A stretch of DNA of 64,000 nt, from the NCBI GenBank assembly GCA_029268225.1, contig JAJUGJ010000014.1, positions 1 through 64,000 on the forward strand, written 5' to 3'. The position numbers were made by a program, and so were the translations under genes. Source of the stretch: Burkholderiales bacterium. Its GTDB lineage: Bacteria > Pseudomonadota > Gammaproteobacteria > Burkholderiales > Burkholderiaceae_C. The stretch's first letter is position 1, and each line of letters starts with the position of its first letter. The notes under the pieces were generated by a model that made no database searches, was not told the origin of the DNA, and saw only the letters and a program-made list of their open reading frames with translations. Of this stretch, positions 35,448 through 45,988 are shown piece after piece.

Positions 35448-38266
35448 ACCCCTCCGCGACCCGGTCCGTGGCCCAGGTCCAGGGCCTCACCCACCGCTAC
35501 AAGCGGATCACCGCGCTCGACGATGTCAGCGTGAACATCCCTGCAGGGTGCATGGTCGGTCTCATCGGGCCGGACGGCGTGGGCAAGTCCACCCTGCTGG
35601 CCCTGCTGGCCGGCGCCCGCCGCATCCAGGCGGGTCAGATACAGGTGCTTGACGGCGACATGGCCCGCGCCGCCCACCGGCGTGACGTGTGCCCGCGCAT
35701 TGCCTACATGCCGCAAGGCCTGGGCAAGAACCTGTATGCCACGCTGTCGGTGGCCGAGAACGTCGACTTCTTTGGTCGTCTGTTCGGCCACGCCCCCGCC
35801 GAGCGCCAGGCCCGCATGGCCGACCTGCTGCAGGCCACCGGTCTCGCCCCCTTTGCCGACCGACCGGCCGGCAAGCTCTCCGGCGGCATGAAGCAGAAGC
35901 TCGGCCTGTGCTGCGCCCTCATCCACGACCCCGATCTGCTGATTCTGGACGAGCCCACCACTGGCGTGGACCCGCTGTCGCGGCGCCAGTTCTGGGAGCT
36001 GATCGACCGCATCCGCGCGCGGCGCCCCGGCATGAGCGTGCTGGTGGCCACCGCCTACATGGAAGAAGCCGAACGCTTCGACCACCTGATCGCCATGGAC
36101 GCCGGCCGCGTGCTCGCCACCGGCACCCCGGCCGAGTTGCGCCAGCGCACCCAGCGCGACACGCTGGAGGCCGCCTTCATCGCCCTGCTGCCCGAGCAGC
36201 GTCGCGAAGGCCATCGCGAGCTGGTCGTGCCCCCCCGTTCCAGCGCCGACGGCGAGATCGCGATCGAAGCCCACGACCTCACCTGTCGCTTTGGCGACTT
36301 CACGGCGGTTGACCGGGTCAATTTGAGCATCCACCGTGGCGAGATCTTCGGCTTCCTGGGCTCCAACGGCTGTGGCAAGACCACGACGATGAAGATGCTC
36401 ACCGGCCTCTTGCCACCCAGTGAAGGCCATGCCGAGCTGTTCGGCCAGTCGGTCAACGCGCACGACCTGTCGGTGCGCCGCCGCGTGGGCTACATGTCGC
36501 AGGCTTTCTCGCTGTACGGCGAGCTGACCGTGCGCCAGAACCTCGACCTGCACGCACGCATCTTCCAGGTGCCCGCCGCGCAGCGCGAAGCCCGCATCGC
36601 CGAGATGATGACGCGCTTCGGGCTGACCGAGGTCGCCGACGAACTGCCCGAGAAGCTGCCCTTGGGCGTGCGACAGCGCCTGTCGTTGGCCGTGGCGGTG
36701 GTGCACGGGCCCGACATGCTCATCCTGGACGAGCCGACCTCGGGCGTAGATCCGATCGCGCGCGATCAGTTCTGGGAGCTGATGCTCCAGCTCTCGCGCC
36801 AGGACGGCGTGACGCTGTTCATCTCCACCCACTTCATGAACGAGGCCCAGCGCTGCGACCGGATCTCGCTGATGCACGCCGGGCGCGTGCTCGACAGCGG
36901 CACACCCGCCGAGCTGATGCAGCGCCACGGTCACGACAAACTGGAAGACACCTTCATCGCATTGTTGGAGCAGGCTCAAGCCTCCCGGGACACGGTGCCT
37001 TTGACATCACCGGCGGCGAGCTCGCCGCCTCTGCCACGAGAAACACCAGAGGGGTCCAGAGGTGAGCCCCACACGGCCGATCCGGCCACTGCTGCCGTCC
37101 CTGCTCCTGCATCGCCCCCCACCACCTCACACCCCCGCCCCACCCGCTTCAGCCTCGCTCGCCTGCTCAGCTACGCCCACCGCGAATCGCTGGAGCTGCA
37201 ACGCGACCGCATCCGCCTCACCCTGGCCCTGATCGGCTCCGCACTCTTGATGATCATCATGGGCTACGGCATCAGTCTGGACGTGCAAGACCTGCGCTTT
37301 GCCGTGCTTGACCGCGACCAGACCGCCATCAGCCGCGACTACGTGCTCAACATTTCCGGCTCGCCCTACTTCCTCGAAGAGCCCCCGCTGCAAAGCGAAG
37401 CCGACCTCGACCGGCGCATGCGCAGCGGCGAGCTGAGTCTGGCCATTGAGATCCCGCCCAACTTCTCCGCCGACCTGCGGCGCGGCCGCCCGACCACCAT
37501 CGGCGTGTGGGTGGATGGCGCCATGCCGCAACGGGCCGAAACGGTGTCCGGCTACATCCAGGGTCTGCACGCCACCTACCTGGCCGAGCAACTCACCCTG
37601 CACGGTATCCAGGTCGCCTCCCCCGCCTCGGTGGAAGTGCGCTACCGCTACAACCCCGATGTGAAAAGCCTGTACGCCATGGTGCCGGCCGTCATCCCCA
37701 TCTTGCTGATGTTCATTCCGGCCATGCTCACGGCTCTGGGCGTCGTGCGTGAAAAAGAGCTGGGCTCCATCACCAACCTCTACGTGACCCCCGTCACCAA
37801 ACTCGAATTCCTGCTGGGCAAGCAACTGCCCTACATCGGCACCGCGCTGTTGAGCTTCCTGTTGATGACGGCCATGGCCATCTGGGGCTTTGGCGTGCCA
37901 CTCAAAGGCAGCTTTCTCACGCTGTGCATCGGCGCATTGCTTTACGTCACCGCCTCCACCGGTTTCGGTCTGCTGATGTCCACCTTCACCGGCAGCCAGA
38001 TCGCGGCGATCTTCGGTACTGCGCTGGCCACCATGCTGCCCGCCATCCAGTTTTCCGGCCTCATCAACCCGGTGTCGTCACTCGAAGGCATGGGAGCCCT
38101 GCTCGGCAAGATCTACCCCACTGGCCCTTTCCTCATCATCAGCCGCGGCACCTACTCCAAGGCCCTGGGCCTGACCGACCTGTGGACCTACTTCGTCCCG
38201 CTGCTGCTCATCATCCCGGTGCTGACCCTGGCCAGCGTCCTCCTTCTGAAAAAGCAGGACACATGA
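35444..38266 (+). CDS. rbbA: RbbA-like fused ABC transporter (two ATPases plus permease)
   Basis: This is a 940-residue fusion of two ABC ATPases and an ABC2-type permease. The first ATPase has Walker [10 protein letters not shown] (42-50), signature LSGGMKQKL and Walker [14 protein letters not shown]. The second has GSNGCGKTT near 305, a degenerate signature LPLGVRQRL, and [13 protein letters not shown] Pro/Ser-rich linker (about 515-565) joins a six-helix permease with a large periplasmic loop. E. coli RbbA is reported to bind ribosomes, but the operon layout with HlyD and YhhJ points to export. The GTG start overlaps the adaptor stop. Confidence 0.92.
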   Translation: MNPSATRSVAQVQGLTHRYKRITALDDVSVNIPAGCMVGLIGPDGVGKSTLLALLAGARRIQAGQIQVLDGDMARAAHRRDVCPRIAYMPQGLGKNLYATLSVAENVDFFGRLFGHAPAERQARMADLLQATGLAPFADRPAGKLSGGMKQKLGLCCALIHDPDLLILDEPTTGVDPLSRRQFWELIDRIRARRPGMSVLVATAYMEEAERFDHLIAMDAGRVLATGTPAELRQRTQRDTLEAAFIALLPEQRREGHRELVVPPRSSADGEIAIEAHDLTCRFGDFTAVDRVNLSIHRGEIFGFLGSNGCGKTTTMKMLTGLLPPSEGHAELFGQSVNAHDLSVRRRVGYMSQAFSLYGELTVRQNLDLHARIFQVPAAQREARIAEMMTRFGLTEVADELPEKLPLGVRQRLSLAVAVVHGPDMLILDEPTSGVDPIARDQFWELMLQLSRQDGVTLFISTHFMNEAQRCDRISLMHAGRVLDSGTPAELMQRHGHDKLEDTFIALLEQAQASRDTVPLTSPAASSPPLPRETPEGSRGEPHTADPATAAVPAPASPPTTSHPRPTRFSLARLLSYAHRESLELQRDRIRLTLALIGSALLMIIMGYGISLDVQDLRFAVLDRDQTAISRDYVLNISGSPYFLEEPPLQSEADLDRRMRSGELSLAIEIPPNFSADLRRGRPTTIGVWVDGAMPQRAETVSGYIQGLHATYLAEQLTLHGIQVASPASVEVRYRYNPDVKSLYAMVPAVIPILLMFIPAMLTALGVVREKELGSITNLYVTPVTKLEFLLGKQLPYIGTALLSFLLMTAMAIWGFGVPLKGSFLTLCIGALLYVTASTGFGLLMSTFTGSQIAAIFGTALATMLPAIQFSGLINPVSSLEGMGALLGKIYPTGPFLIISRGTYSKALGLTDLWTYFVPLLLIIPVLTLASVLLLKKQDT

Positions 38267-39402
38267 ACAGCGTGTTCACTTCCATCGGCCACATCTGGCA
38301 ACTCGGGCTCAAGGAACTGCGCAGCCTGTGGCGCGACCGCCTGCTGCTGCTCTTCGTCATCTGGGCCTTCTCCGGCGCGCTCTACACCGCAGCCAAGGCC
38401 GCGCCCGACCGCCTGCACCGCGCCGCCATCGCCGTGGTGGACGAAGACCAGTCGCCCCTGTCACAGCGCATCGTCAACGCTTTCTATCCGCCCACCTTCA
38501 TGAAGCCCACGGCCATCGGCCTGCAGGACATGGACGCGGGCATGGACGCGGGCCGCTTCACCTTCGTGATGGACATCCCACCGGACTTCCAGAGCGATGT
38601 CCTTGCGGGCAAGCAGCCCACCATCCAGCTCAATGTGGACGCCACCCAGATGAGCCAGGCCTTTCTGGGCGCCAGCTACATCCAGAGCATCGCCCTGGGC
38701 GAGGTAGCCGAGTACCTGTCAGGCGAGCGTGCCGTCAGCACACCCATCGTGGATCTGGCCTTGCGCAACCGTTTTAACCCGGCACTCGACAACACCTGGT
38801 TCATGGGCGTGATGGAGTTGATCAACAACGTCACGATGCTGTCCATCGTGCTGACCGGTGCGGCCCTGATCCGCGAACGCGAGCACGGCACCATCGAACA
38901 CCTGCTGGTGCTGCCCCTGAAACCGTCAGAAATCATGCTGGCCAAGGTCTGGGCCATGGGCGCAGTCGTCTTGCTGGCCACAGCCCTGGCCCTGCAGTTC
39001 GTGCTGCGAGATGCGCTGGGCATGCCCGTCAGTGGCTCGATCGGACTGTTCCTGACCGGATGCGCCCTGCACTTGTTTGCCACGACCTCGATGGGCATCT
39101 ACCTGGGCACCGTGGCGCGCTCCATGCCGCAAATGGGCCTGCTGATGATCCTGGTGCTGCTGCCCCTGCAAATCCTGTCCGGCGGCATGACCCCGCGCGA
39201 GAGCATGCCGGACCTGGTGCGCTACCTCATGATGGGCGCGCCCACCACGCACTTCGTCAGCTTTGCCCAAGCCATCCTCTACCGAGGTGCCGACCTGAGC
39301 ATCGTGTGGCCCCAATTCGCGGCCATCGGATTGATCGGAACCGCCTTCTTCGTAGCGGCCCTCAAACGCTTCCGCAGCACGGTCAGCAGCATGCAAAGCT
39401 GA
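38263..39402 (+). CDS. yhhJ: ABC transporter permease, YhhJ-like
   Basis: The 379-residue ABC2-type permease has an N-terminal helix ([18 protein letters not shown]), a large extracytoplasmic domain to about residue 180, and five further helices, including [28 protein letters not shown], the typical ABC2 signature region. It starts within the rbbA stop (ATGA), completing a three-gene operon. It probably pairs with the RbbA permease half as a heterodimeric channel. Confidence 0.93.
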   Translation: MNSVFTSIGHIWQLGLKELRSLWRDRLLLLFVIWAFSGALYTAAKAAPDRLHRAAIAVVDEDQSPLSQRIVNAFYPPTFMKPTAIGLQDMDAGMDAGRFTFVMDIPPDFQSDVLAGKQPTIQLNVDATQMSQAFLGASYIQSIALGEVAEYLSGERAVSTPIVDLALRNRFNPALDNTWFMGVMELINNVTMLSIVLTGAALIREREHGTIEHLLVLPLKPSEIMLAKVWAMGAVVLLATALALQFVLRDALGMPVSGSIGLFLTGCALHLFATTSMGIYLGTVARSMPQMGLLMILVLLPLQILSGGMTPRESMPDLVRYLMMGAPTTHFVSFAQAILYRGADLSIVWPQFAAIGLIGTAFFVAALKRFRSTVSSMQS

Positions 39403-39438
39403 GCGCCTGCGGATTGGGCAGAGACCTCGCCCTCGCGT

Positions 39439-39930
39439 TCAGCGAGGCGCCTTGACCTTGGGCGCCAGCATCACACGGGTTTTGCCACCGGTCGTCACCA
39501 GGATCACGGCATCACCCGGCTTGAACGTCTCGTTGCCCTCCGCCTGAACGATGGCACGACGTTCACCGGTCGACAACTGCAGCAGGATTTCCACCGCATC
39601 CTCACGCGTGCCAAAACGCTCTACGGCATTGCCAACCACGGCACCGACCACGGCACCGGCCACACCGGCCATGGCCGAACCACGGGGGTTGCTTGTGCCG
39701 CCAGCACCCGCAATGCCACCAATGACGGCCCCCGTCCCCCCACCAATACCACTTTGGCTGCCCTCGACGACCACGGGGCGCACGTTGAGCACAACCCCAT
39801 CGGCCACCTGAGACAGGCGCTGTGCATCACCCGGCTTGATCACATCCGGACTGGTGGTCGAACACGCCGCCAATGCACACAGCGACACCACAGACAAGGC
39901 CTTGGCGGCCACCGACATCATTTGCTTCAT
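39439..39930 (-). CDS. SlyB/Pcp-like glycine-zipper outer membrane lipoprotein
   Basis: The 163-residue lipoprotein has a signal ending LAAC (C23 if counted from the ATG at 39930). A Gly/Ala-rich glycine-zipper segment follows (GIGGGTGAVIGGIAGAGG...GVAGAVVGAVVGNAVE), then a small C-terminal beta domain with QLSTGERRAIVQ. This is the layout of SlyB and rickettsial 17-kDa antigen proteins, which support outer-membrane integrity. AGG is 8 bases ahead of the ATG; a GTG two codons earlier is less likely. It stands downstream of ntrC. Confidence 0.88.
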   Translation of the reverse strand: MKQMMSVAAKALSVVSLCALAACSTTSPDVIKPGDAQRLSQVADGVVLNVRPVVVEGSQSGIGGGTGAVIGGIAGAGGTSNPRGSAMAGVAGAVVGAVVGNAVERFGTREDAVEILLQLSTGERRAIVQAEGNETFKPGDAVILVTTGGKTRVMLAPKVKAPR

Positions 39931-40001
39931 ACCCACAACCTCGACTCATGATCACCAACGCGCCGCATGCATCCATGCGACACCATGCGCTCACTGTAGC
40001 C

Positions 40002-40029
40002 GAGGCAGACAGGCCGTGCGGCCTGCCTC
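40002..40029 (-). terminator. hairpin after ntrC
   Basis: The arms GAGGC...AGGCC and GGCCT-GCCTC (40002-40029) form a stem with a 4-base bulge right after the ntrC stop. It has no U tract, so termination strength is uncertain. Confidence 0.35.
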
Positions 40030-41637
40030 TCACTCGTCCATGCCAAGTTCCTGGATCTTGCGGGTGATGGTATTTCGCCCGATGCCCAACTTCTGAGCCG
40101 CCTCAATGCGGCGACCTCGCGTCAACTCGAGCGCCGTGTGAATCATGCAAGCCTCGAATTGGCGAGTCAGTGCGTCCCACACATCCGGCTGCCCCACCTC
40201 CAGACGGTGGCGCGCATCCCGCTCCAGATCACGCAGCCAAGCGGGGGTGGCCGACACGCCCAGCACATCCGTCAGCGACCCGGGTGAAACAGGGTCTGAC
40301 ACACTCGGCAAGCCGTTATGGAAACCGCCAGAAGCCGTGCCCACTGGCATACCCCCGCCGGGGTTCGACAAGGTGTCCCCCAACGAGGCTGGCGCGGAAG
40401 TCGTCGGCGTTTCGGCCAGTGGCAGGCTCGACAAGGCCGATGGCATGCCATTCAACGGCGCCAATGGCGCCAAAGGATCGGCATGGCTGTCCAGCAACTC
40501 AGGCGGCAGATCCTTGCTCTCGATCACCTGTGCCGGGGCCATCACCGTCAGCCAGTGGCAAACGTTCTCCAACTGACGCACGTTGCCGGGAAAGTCAAAT
40601 GCTGCCAAACGCGCCAGTGCCGCCTCGGAGATACGCTTGGCCTCCACACCCAGATCCTTGGCGCTCTTTTGCAGGAAAAACCGCGCCAGCGTTGGAATGT
40701 CCTCTCGGCGCTCGCGCAGCGGTGGCAAGCGCAAACGGATCACATTGAGGCGATGGAACAAGTCCTCCCGGAATACGCCCTGCCTCACCCGATCCTCCAG
40801 ATTCTGGTGAGTCGCCGCAATCACACGCACATTGCTCTTGATCGGGTGATGACCGCCCACGCGGTAGAACTGACCATCACTGAGCACCCGCAGCAAACGG
40901 GTCTGCAGGTCGAAAGGCATGTCGCCGATTTCATCAAGGAACAGAGTGCCCCCATCGGCCTGCTCGAAACGTCCACGACGCATCGTCTGCGCACCAGTGA
41001 AGGCACCACGCTCATGGCCGAACAGCTCCGACTCCAGCAAGTCCTTTGGAATCGCTGCGGTGTTGATCGCCACGAAGGGCCCGTTGCCACGTGGACTGTG
41101 TTTGTGCAGCGCACGGGCCACCAACTCCTTGCCCGAACCCGACTCACCGGTGATCAACACCGTCACATTGCTCTGACTCAGTCGCCCAATCGCGCGGAAC
41201 ACATCCTGCATGGCCGGCGCCTGCCCCAGCATCTCGGGCATCTGGGTGACACGCTCATCGATCACCTCCTCGCGCACACTCTCATCCACCGCGCGACGAA
41301 TCAACTCAATCGCTTTGGGCAGGTCAAAGGGCTTGGGCAGGTACTCGAAGGCACCGCCCTGGAAAGCCGACACCGCGCTGTCCAGATCGGAGTAGGCCGT
41401 CATGATGATGACCGGCAGGCCCGGCAGACGTTCTTTGACCTTGCTCAGCAGGTCAATGCCCGAGCCCCCGGGCATGCGGATGTCCGACACCAGCACCTGC
41501 GGCTCGTCGTCATTCAGCGCAATCAGCACATCGCGGGGGTTGGTGAAGCTGCGCACGGGAAGTTCCTCGCGCGCCAGTGCCTTCTCGAGCACAAAGCGGA
41601 TGGATTGGTCGTCGTCAACGATCCAGATGGGTTTCAT
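40030..41637 (-). CDS. glnG: nitrogen regulation response regulator NtrC
   Basis: This sigma-54 activator is phosphorylated by NtrB under nitrogen limitation. The 535 residues have a receiver domain with phospho-acceptor D52 (VLVSDIRMPG), an AAA+ domain with Walker A GESGSGK (164-170) and the sigma-54 contact loop GAFTGA (211-216), and a C-terminal Fis-type helix-turn-helix (RIEAAQKLGIGRNTITRKIQEL). The Pro/Ser/Gly-rich linker between AAA+ and HTH is longer than in E. coli NtrC. It is 51 bases downstream of ntrB. A matching NtrC box lies upstream of glnA. Confidence 0.97.
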   Translation of the reverse strand: MKPIWIVDDDQSIRFVLEKALAREELPVRSFTNPRDVLIALNDDEPQVLVSDIRMPGGSGIDLLSKVKERLPGLPVIIMTAYSDLDSAVSAFQGGAFEYLPKPFDLPKAIELIRRAVDESVREEVIDERVTQMPEMLGQAPAMQDVFRAIGRLSQSNVTVLITGESGSGKELVARALHKHSPRGNGPFVAINTAAIPKDLLESELFGHERGAFTGAQTMRRGRFEQADGGTLFLDEIGDMPFDLQTRLLRVLSDGQFYRVGGHHPIKSNVRVIAATHQNLEDRVRQGVFREDLFHRLNVIRLRLPPLRERREDIPTLARFFLQKSAKDLGVEAKRISEAALARLAAFDFPGNVRQLENVCHWLTVMAPAQVIESKDLPPELLDSHADPLAPLAPLNGMPSALSSLPLAETPTTSAPASLGDTLSNPGGGMPVGTASGGFHNGLPSVSDPVSPGSLTDVLGVSATPAWLRDLERDARHRLEVGQPDVWDALTRQFEACMIHTALELTRGRRIEAAQKLGIGRNTITRKIQELGMDE

Positions 41638-41688
41638 GCTGTGGACTGGTTAGGGCATCCCGAACCGCATGGATCGCCAGACCGGACT

Positions 41689-42822
41689 TCAGGGCAGCGG
41701 TATCAGGATCTTGAATACCGTGCGTCCGGGCTCGCTTTCACATTCGATGGTGCCTTGATGCTGTTGAACGAAGGTTTGAGCCAAAGTGAGTCCCAGGCCA
41801 GAACCCCCGTCACGCCCCGACACCAGCGGGTAAAAAATGCGATCACGGATGGACTCCGGAATCCCCGGGCCGTTGTCTTCGATATGCAAGACCAATGCCA
41901 GGCGATGCAACTGACGGTTGATCGTCACCCGGCGCGCCACCCGTGTGCGCAGCGTCAACAAGGCATCCCCGGCCGCGATGCGATCCGTGAGGGCCTGCGC
42001 AGCGTTGTGGGCCACATTCAGCACGGTTTGAATCAGCTGCTCGCGGTCACCCCGAAATTCGGGCAAGGACGTGTCGTAATCACGCCAGACTCGCAAGCCC
42101 CTCGGAAACTCCGCCAGGATCAGCGAGCGCACCCTTTCGCAGACCTCATGGATGTTCACATCACCCACGACATGCGGACGACGGTGCGGGGCCAGCAAGC
42201 GGTCCACCAACAGTTGCAGGCGGTCAGCCTCATGGATGATGACCTGGGTGTACTCCGTCAGTGAGCGCGACTCCAACTCCATCTGCAGCAATTGGGCCGC
42301 CCCCCGGATGCCCCCCAACGGATTCTTGATCTCGTGAGCCAGGTTGCGGATCAACTCCTTGTTCGCCCTGGCCTGGTCGAGCACACGCTCCTCACGCTCC
42401 TGACGCGTCTGCTGCTCGGCTTCAACCAGCTCCACCAGCACCAGATCCCCGTGCTCCAGTCGGGTGGCAATCACCTGCACCGACATCACCTCCCCCACCT
42501 GCAGATGCAGGTGACGACGCAACTCAGCGCTCAGGCGACTGGTCGCGTAATCGTTGCGCGCCACTGCGGCGACGACATCGCGCAGCACCGTGGCGTCCAC
42601 CAACCAGTCGAAAATCGACATGCCCAACATCGCGCGCCGAGACAGCCCCAGAGCCTCTTCAAACGCCGTGTTGGCAAACAGGCACAAGCCATCAGGTGTC
42701 ACCACAGACACCATGGTGGCCAGATGATCCAGAGTTTCCAGGTTGGCTGGCAGGCTGTATGGCATCAGGCCCAGCTGCCCTTTGTCGTGTGTACTAGGGG
42801 ATCGCTCCATCCCTGGATCCAT
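41689..42822 (-). CDS. glnL: nitrogen regulation sensor kinase NtrB
   Basis: This is the cytoplasmic histidine kinase/phosphatase for NtrC, controlled by PII in known systems. The 377 residues have an N-terminal PAS domain (about 30-140, ATMVSVVTPDGLCLFANTAFEEALG), the H-box with H163 in NLAHEIKNPLGG, and HATPase boxes (NVAHNAAQAL, IEDNGPGIP, GGSGLGLTLAQ). There is no membrane segment. The start is 7 bases after the DUF4124 gene stop; an internal ATG at 42765 is also possible. Confidence 0.96.
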   Translation of the reverse strand: MDPGMERSPSTHDKGQLGLMPYSLPANLETLDHLATMVSVVTPDGLCLFANTAFEEALGLSRRAMLGMSIFDWLVDATVLRDVVAAVARNDYATSRLSAELRRHLHLQVGEVMSVQVIATRLEHGDLVLVELVEAEQQTRQEREERVLDQARANKELIRNLAHEIKNPLGGIRGAAQLLQMELESRSLTEYTQVIIHEADRLQLLVDRLLAPHRRPHVVGDVNIHEVCERVRSLILAEFPRGLRVWRDYDTSLPEFRGDREQLIQTVLNVAHNAAQALTDRIAAGDALLTLRTRVARRVTINRQLHRLALVLHIEDNGPGIPESIRDRIFYPLVSGRDGGSGLGLTLAQTFVQQHQGTIECESEPGRTVFKILIPLP

Positions 42823-42829
42823 GGATACG

Positions 42830-43372
42830 TTACTTTGCGCCGCCGAACTTGCTCAGCTCTCGCTGCAAAGAGGCCACGTCGGCCTCTTTGCGGGTCAAGG
42901 CAGCCTTCATTTCATTGACGCGGTCTTGGTACTTCTGATAGTTGCGCTCGTCTCCACGACGCTCCGGCTGCCCCTCGTTGTATTCCTTCTTCAAGGCGTC
43001 CAAAGCGGCCTGCTCCTTGCGCAACTCGGCTTCCAAAATGCGACGGGCGTCCGTGTCGCGCGCCTTCTGCTCATCGGAGGCCACCTTGTTGTCAGACGAA
43101 CTGCTGGAGCCGGAAGCCCCCGGGCCTCGGGTGCCTGCGCTTGACGAACGCGGCGTGCTCGACTGAATCACCGTGATGGGTGCGCCATCCAGGGTCTTGC
43201 AACCTTTGGCTGCCGCCTCCTTGGGCGAGAGCGCATCGGTATACAGGTTCCCTGGGCAGCGGTACACCTGCGCATACGCTCCCGCCACCGGGGCCAGCGC
43301 CAAAGCCAGCCAAGCGATCGGGCGCCATGCCCGTGAGAAAGCGTGCGAAGGTGACAAGGTGAAGTGCATCAT
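42830..43372 (-). CDS. DUF4124-type exported protein
   Basis: This 180-residue protein of unknown function has a signal peptide (PIAWLALALAPVAGAYA) followed by a short DUF4124-like motif (QVYRCPGNLYTDALSPKEAAAKGC, with two Cys). A Ser/Gly linker leads to a charged coiled coil (about 105-178, rich in Glu/Lys/Arg). It lies between glnA and ntrB, only 7 bases before ntrB, so it is probably co-transcribed with ntrBC. The start at 43372 has a weak ribosome site; an in-frame ATG follows at 43369. Confidence 0.8.
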   Translation of the reverse strand: MMHFTLSPSHAFSRAWRPIAWLALALAPVAGAYAQVYRCPGNLYTDALSPKEAAAKGCKTLDGAPITVIQSSTPRSSSAGTRGPGASGSSSSSDNKVASDEQKARDTDARRILEAELRKEQAALDALKKEYNEGQPERRGDERNYQKYQDRVNEMKAALTRKEADVASLQRELSKFGGAK

Positions 43373-43452
43373 GTCCGGTGAGTGTCGTTCTGAGCCTGAA
43401 GTGCGATCCCAGTATGCCCCAGCGGTTCCGCACGCGCAGGCGCCGGAGGCAA

Positions 43453-43479
43453 GAAAAAAGGGCGACTCACGCCGCCCTT
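43453..43479 (-). terminator. intrinsic terminator of glnA
   Basis: The stem AAGGGCG/CGCCCTT (43458-43464 with 43473-43479) is followed by a T tract on the minus strand. It separates glnA from the DUF4124-ntrB-ntrC genes, although read-through may supply them. Confidence 0.8.
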
Positions 43480-43517
43480 TGTATCGGGATGTCACTCCCA
43501 GGCCCGGTCCCGAAGGA

Positions 43518-44936
43518 TCACAGGCTGTAGTACATGTCGAACTCGACCGGGTGAGTGGCCATGCGGAAACGGGTCACTTCCTGCATCTTCAGCTCAATGT
43601 AAGCGTCGATGTACTCGTTGGTGAACACGCCACCCTTGGTCAGGAACGCACGGTCCTTGTCCAGGTATTCCAGAGCCTGATCCAGGCTGTGGCAGACGGT
43701 CGGCACCAGTGCGTCCTCTTCGGGCGGCAGGTGGTACAGATCCTTCGTAGCGGCTTCGCCCGGATGGATCTTGTTTTCCACGCCGTCCAGACCAGCCATC
43801 ATCAGAGCAGAGAAGGCCAGGTACGGGTTGGCGGAAGGATCGGGGAAACGTGCTTCGATACGACGGCCCTTCGGGTTGGCGACGTAAGGAATACGGATCG
43901 AGGCCGAGCGGTTCTTGGCCGAGTAAGCCAGCTTCACCGGAGCTTCGAAGCCAGGCACCAGACGCTTGTACGAGTTCGTACCGGGGTTGGTGATGGCGTT
44001 CAGAGCACGGGCGTGCTTGATGATGCCGCCGATGTAGTACAGGGCGAATTCGCTCAGACCAGCATAGCCGTCGCCAGCGAACAGGTTCTTGCCATCCTTC
44101 CAGATGGACTGGTGAACGTGCATGCCAGAACCGTTGTCGCCAACGATGGGCTTGGGCATGAAGGTGGCGGTCTTGCCATAGGCATTGGCCACGTTCACGA
44201 TCACGTACTTCTGCAGTTGCAGCCAGTCAGCGCGTTCGGTCAGGGTGCTGAAGCGGGTGCCGATTTCCATTTGGCCGGCGTTGGCCACTTCATGGTGGTG
44301 CACTTCAACGGGAATGCCCAGGCTTTCCAGGATCAGGCACATTTCCGAGCGCATGTCGTGACCGGAGTCCACGGGGGGCACGGGGAAGTAGCCGCCCTTG
44401 ACGGTCGGACGATAGCCATTGTTGCCGTGCTCGTAAGCGGTACCGGTGTTCCAGGCACCTTCTTCCGATTCGATCTTGAAGAAGCTGCCGGACATTTCGT
44501 TGCCCCAGCGGATCGAGTCGAACACGAAGAATTCGGGTTCCGGACCGAAGTAAGCGGTGTCGCCCAGGCCCGAAGCCTTCAGGTAGGCTTCAGCGCGCTT
44601 GGCCAGGGAGCGGGGGTCGCGCTCGTAAGGCTTGCCGTCATGCGGATCGATGACGTCGCAGGTCAGGATCAGCGTCGGCTCTTCAAAGAAAGGATCGATG
44701 TTGGCCGTGTTGGCGTCCGGCATCAGCAGCATGTCGGAGGCTTCGATGCCCTTCCAACCAGCGATCGACGAGCCGTCAAAGGCGTGACCCGATTCGAACT
44801 TGTCTTCGTCAAAGTGAGAAACGGGAACCGTGGTGTGCTGCTCTTTGCCGCGGGTGTCGGTAAAACGGAAGTCAACGAACTTGACTTCGTTGTCCTTCAC
44901 CATCTTCATCACGTCGGCGACGGTCTTGTTGGCCAT
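43518..44936 (-). CDS. glnA: glutamine synthetase, type I
   Basis: This cytoplasmic dodecamer makes glutamine from glutamate, ammonia and ATP. The 472-residue length and sequence are of the adenylylated GSI-beta type: [44 protein letters not shown] and the adenylylation tyrosine Y401 in [15 protein letters not shown] is 6 bases before the ATG. Upstream are a GG-N10-GC sigma-54 promoter and an NtrC site; downstream are ntrB and ntrC. Both transcriptional and covalent nitrogen control are thus expected. Confidence 0.98.
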   Translation of the reverse strand: MANKTVADVMKMVKDNEVKFVDFRFTDTRGKEQHTTVPVSHFDEDKFESGHAFDGSSIAGWKGIEASDMLLMPDANTANIDPFFEEPTLILTCDVIDPHDGKPYERDPRSLAKRAEAYLKASGLGDTAYFGPEPEFFVFDSIRWGNEMSGSFFKIESEEGAWNTGTAYEHGNNGYRPTVKGGYFPVPPVDSGHDMRSEMCLILESLGIPVEVHHHEVANAGQMEIGTRFSTLTERADWLQLQKYVIVNVANAYGKTATFMPKPIVGDNGSGMHVHQSIWKDGKNLFAGDGYAGLSEFALYYIGGIIKHARALNAITNPGTNSYKRLVPGFEAPVKLAYSAKNRSASIRIPYVANPKGRRIEARFPDPSANPYLAFSALMMAGLDGVENKIHPGEAATKDLYHLPPEEDALVPTVCHSLDQALEYLDKDRAFLTKGGVFTNEYIDAYIELKMQEVTRFRMATHPVEFDMYYSL

Positions 44937-45021
44937 CAGATGCTCCTAGCCAGAGGCTGAATGTAAAAGCGAGAAATTTGAAGCTGTTTCAAGAGATCCG
45001 GAAACAGCGCCCAGTTTACTA

Positions 45022-45035
45022 GCAGAAAGTGTGCC
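45022..45035 (-). promoter_or_regulatory. sigma-54 promoter of glnA
   Basis: On the minus strand CGGCACACTTTCTGCT has GG and GC separated by exactly 10 bases, matching the -24/-12 consensus TGGCAC-N5-TTGC with small deviations. It lies 86 bases upstream of the glnA start. Confidence 0.75.
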
Positions 45036-45158
45036 GACTTACCTTGTTTGGCCCGCGTGCGCAGAAAACGCCCAGAGGTACATGCAGGCACAGGGCTGCA
45101 CCGAAACAGTGGGAAATGTACCGAGTGGCGCAGCAACTGAACAGCCCCACCCCGCAAA

Positions 45159-45175
45159 CGCACCATATAGGTGCG
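45159..45175. promoter_or_regulatory. NtrC binding site upstream of glnA
   Basis: CGCACCATATAGGTGCG (plus strand) closely matches the NtrC consensus TGCACCA-N3-TGGTGCA as a dyad. It is about 125 bases upstream of the sigma-54 promoter, an enhancer-like distance. A weaker half-site (TGCACC) lies near 45093. The rest of the 257-base gap shows no gene. Confidence 0.75.
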
Positions 45176-45193
45176 CTCGCGAATTCAAAACCA

Positions 45194-45988
45194 TTAACGC
45201 ACCGAAATGGGGCCGATACGCGCACCAAACTGGGACAGACCGTGCAGCAAGGCGTCGAATGCCTGCTCCACCTCCTGCGCCCGCCCCTTCACGCCCAGCT
45301 CGATGTGACGCCCATGCTCCGGATGATCCACGCTCGGCAGGCTGAACACCTTGACAGGCGCAAAACGATCCTCGATCGACACCATCAAAGGTGTCAAAGT
45401 CGACTCGATCCCACCGTAGACCACGATGGACTTCTCACGCACCTGCACCTTGCCGTGCAAGTCCTGATGCAGGTGATCCAGCGCCCAGGCCATCATCGGC
45501 CAAGCCATCACCGGAAACCCCGGAAGGAAATGCACGCGCCCCGCCAGCGTGAAGCCAGGAATGCGGTTGTAAGGATTGGGAATGATGGTGGCCCCCTCCG
45601 GAAAGAACCCCATCTGCAAACGGCGCATCGTGTCTGGACAAACCGGGTCAAACGCCTGGCCGGCCTCTTCAGCCATTTCACGACTGCGTTGCAAGATCAG
45701 CTCTTTCGCCTCCGGGTGCAGAACCAGAGAGCGCCCAGCCGCCTGACCCGCACACGCGCGGGTATGGTCATCAGGCGTGGCACCAATTCCGCCAAAGGAA
45801 AACACGACATCGCCGCTGCTCAAGGCGTGCCGCAGATCCGCCGTGATCCGCTCCGGATCATCGCCGACATAACGAGCCCAGGACAACGCCATGCCACGCT
45901 CACCGAGCAATTCGATGGCTTTGCTCAGGTGCTTGTCCTGACGACGTCCACTGAGGATTTCATCGCCAATGATGATGAGTCCGATCAT
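45194..45988 (-). CDS. CinA-like molybdopterin-binding domain protein
   Basis: This 264-residue protein of the competence/damage-inducible CinA N-terminal family has a MoaB/Mog fold. The motif FSFGGIGATPDDHT (GGxGxTxDD) and [15 protein letters not shown] mark the nucleotide/molybdopterin-binding site. The C-terminal amidase domain of full CinA (nicotinamide-nucleotide amidase) is missing, so this is the single-domain form, and its substrate is uncertain. It overlaps the upstream membrane protein gene by 4 bases. Confidence 0.9.
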   Translation of the reverse strand: MIGLIIIGDEILSGRRQDKHLSKAIELLGERGMALSWARYVGDDPERITADLRHALSSGDVVFSFGGIGATPDDHTRACAGQAAGRSLVLHPEAKELILQRSREMAEEAGQAFDPVCPDTMRRLQMGFFPEGATIIPNPYNRIPGFTLAGRVHFLPGFPVMAWPMMAWALDHLHQDLHGKVQVREKSIVVYGGIESTLTPLMVSIEDRFAPVKVFSLPSVDHPEHGRHIELGVKGRAQEVEQAFDALLHGLSQFGARIGPISVR

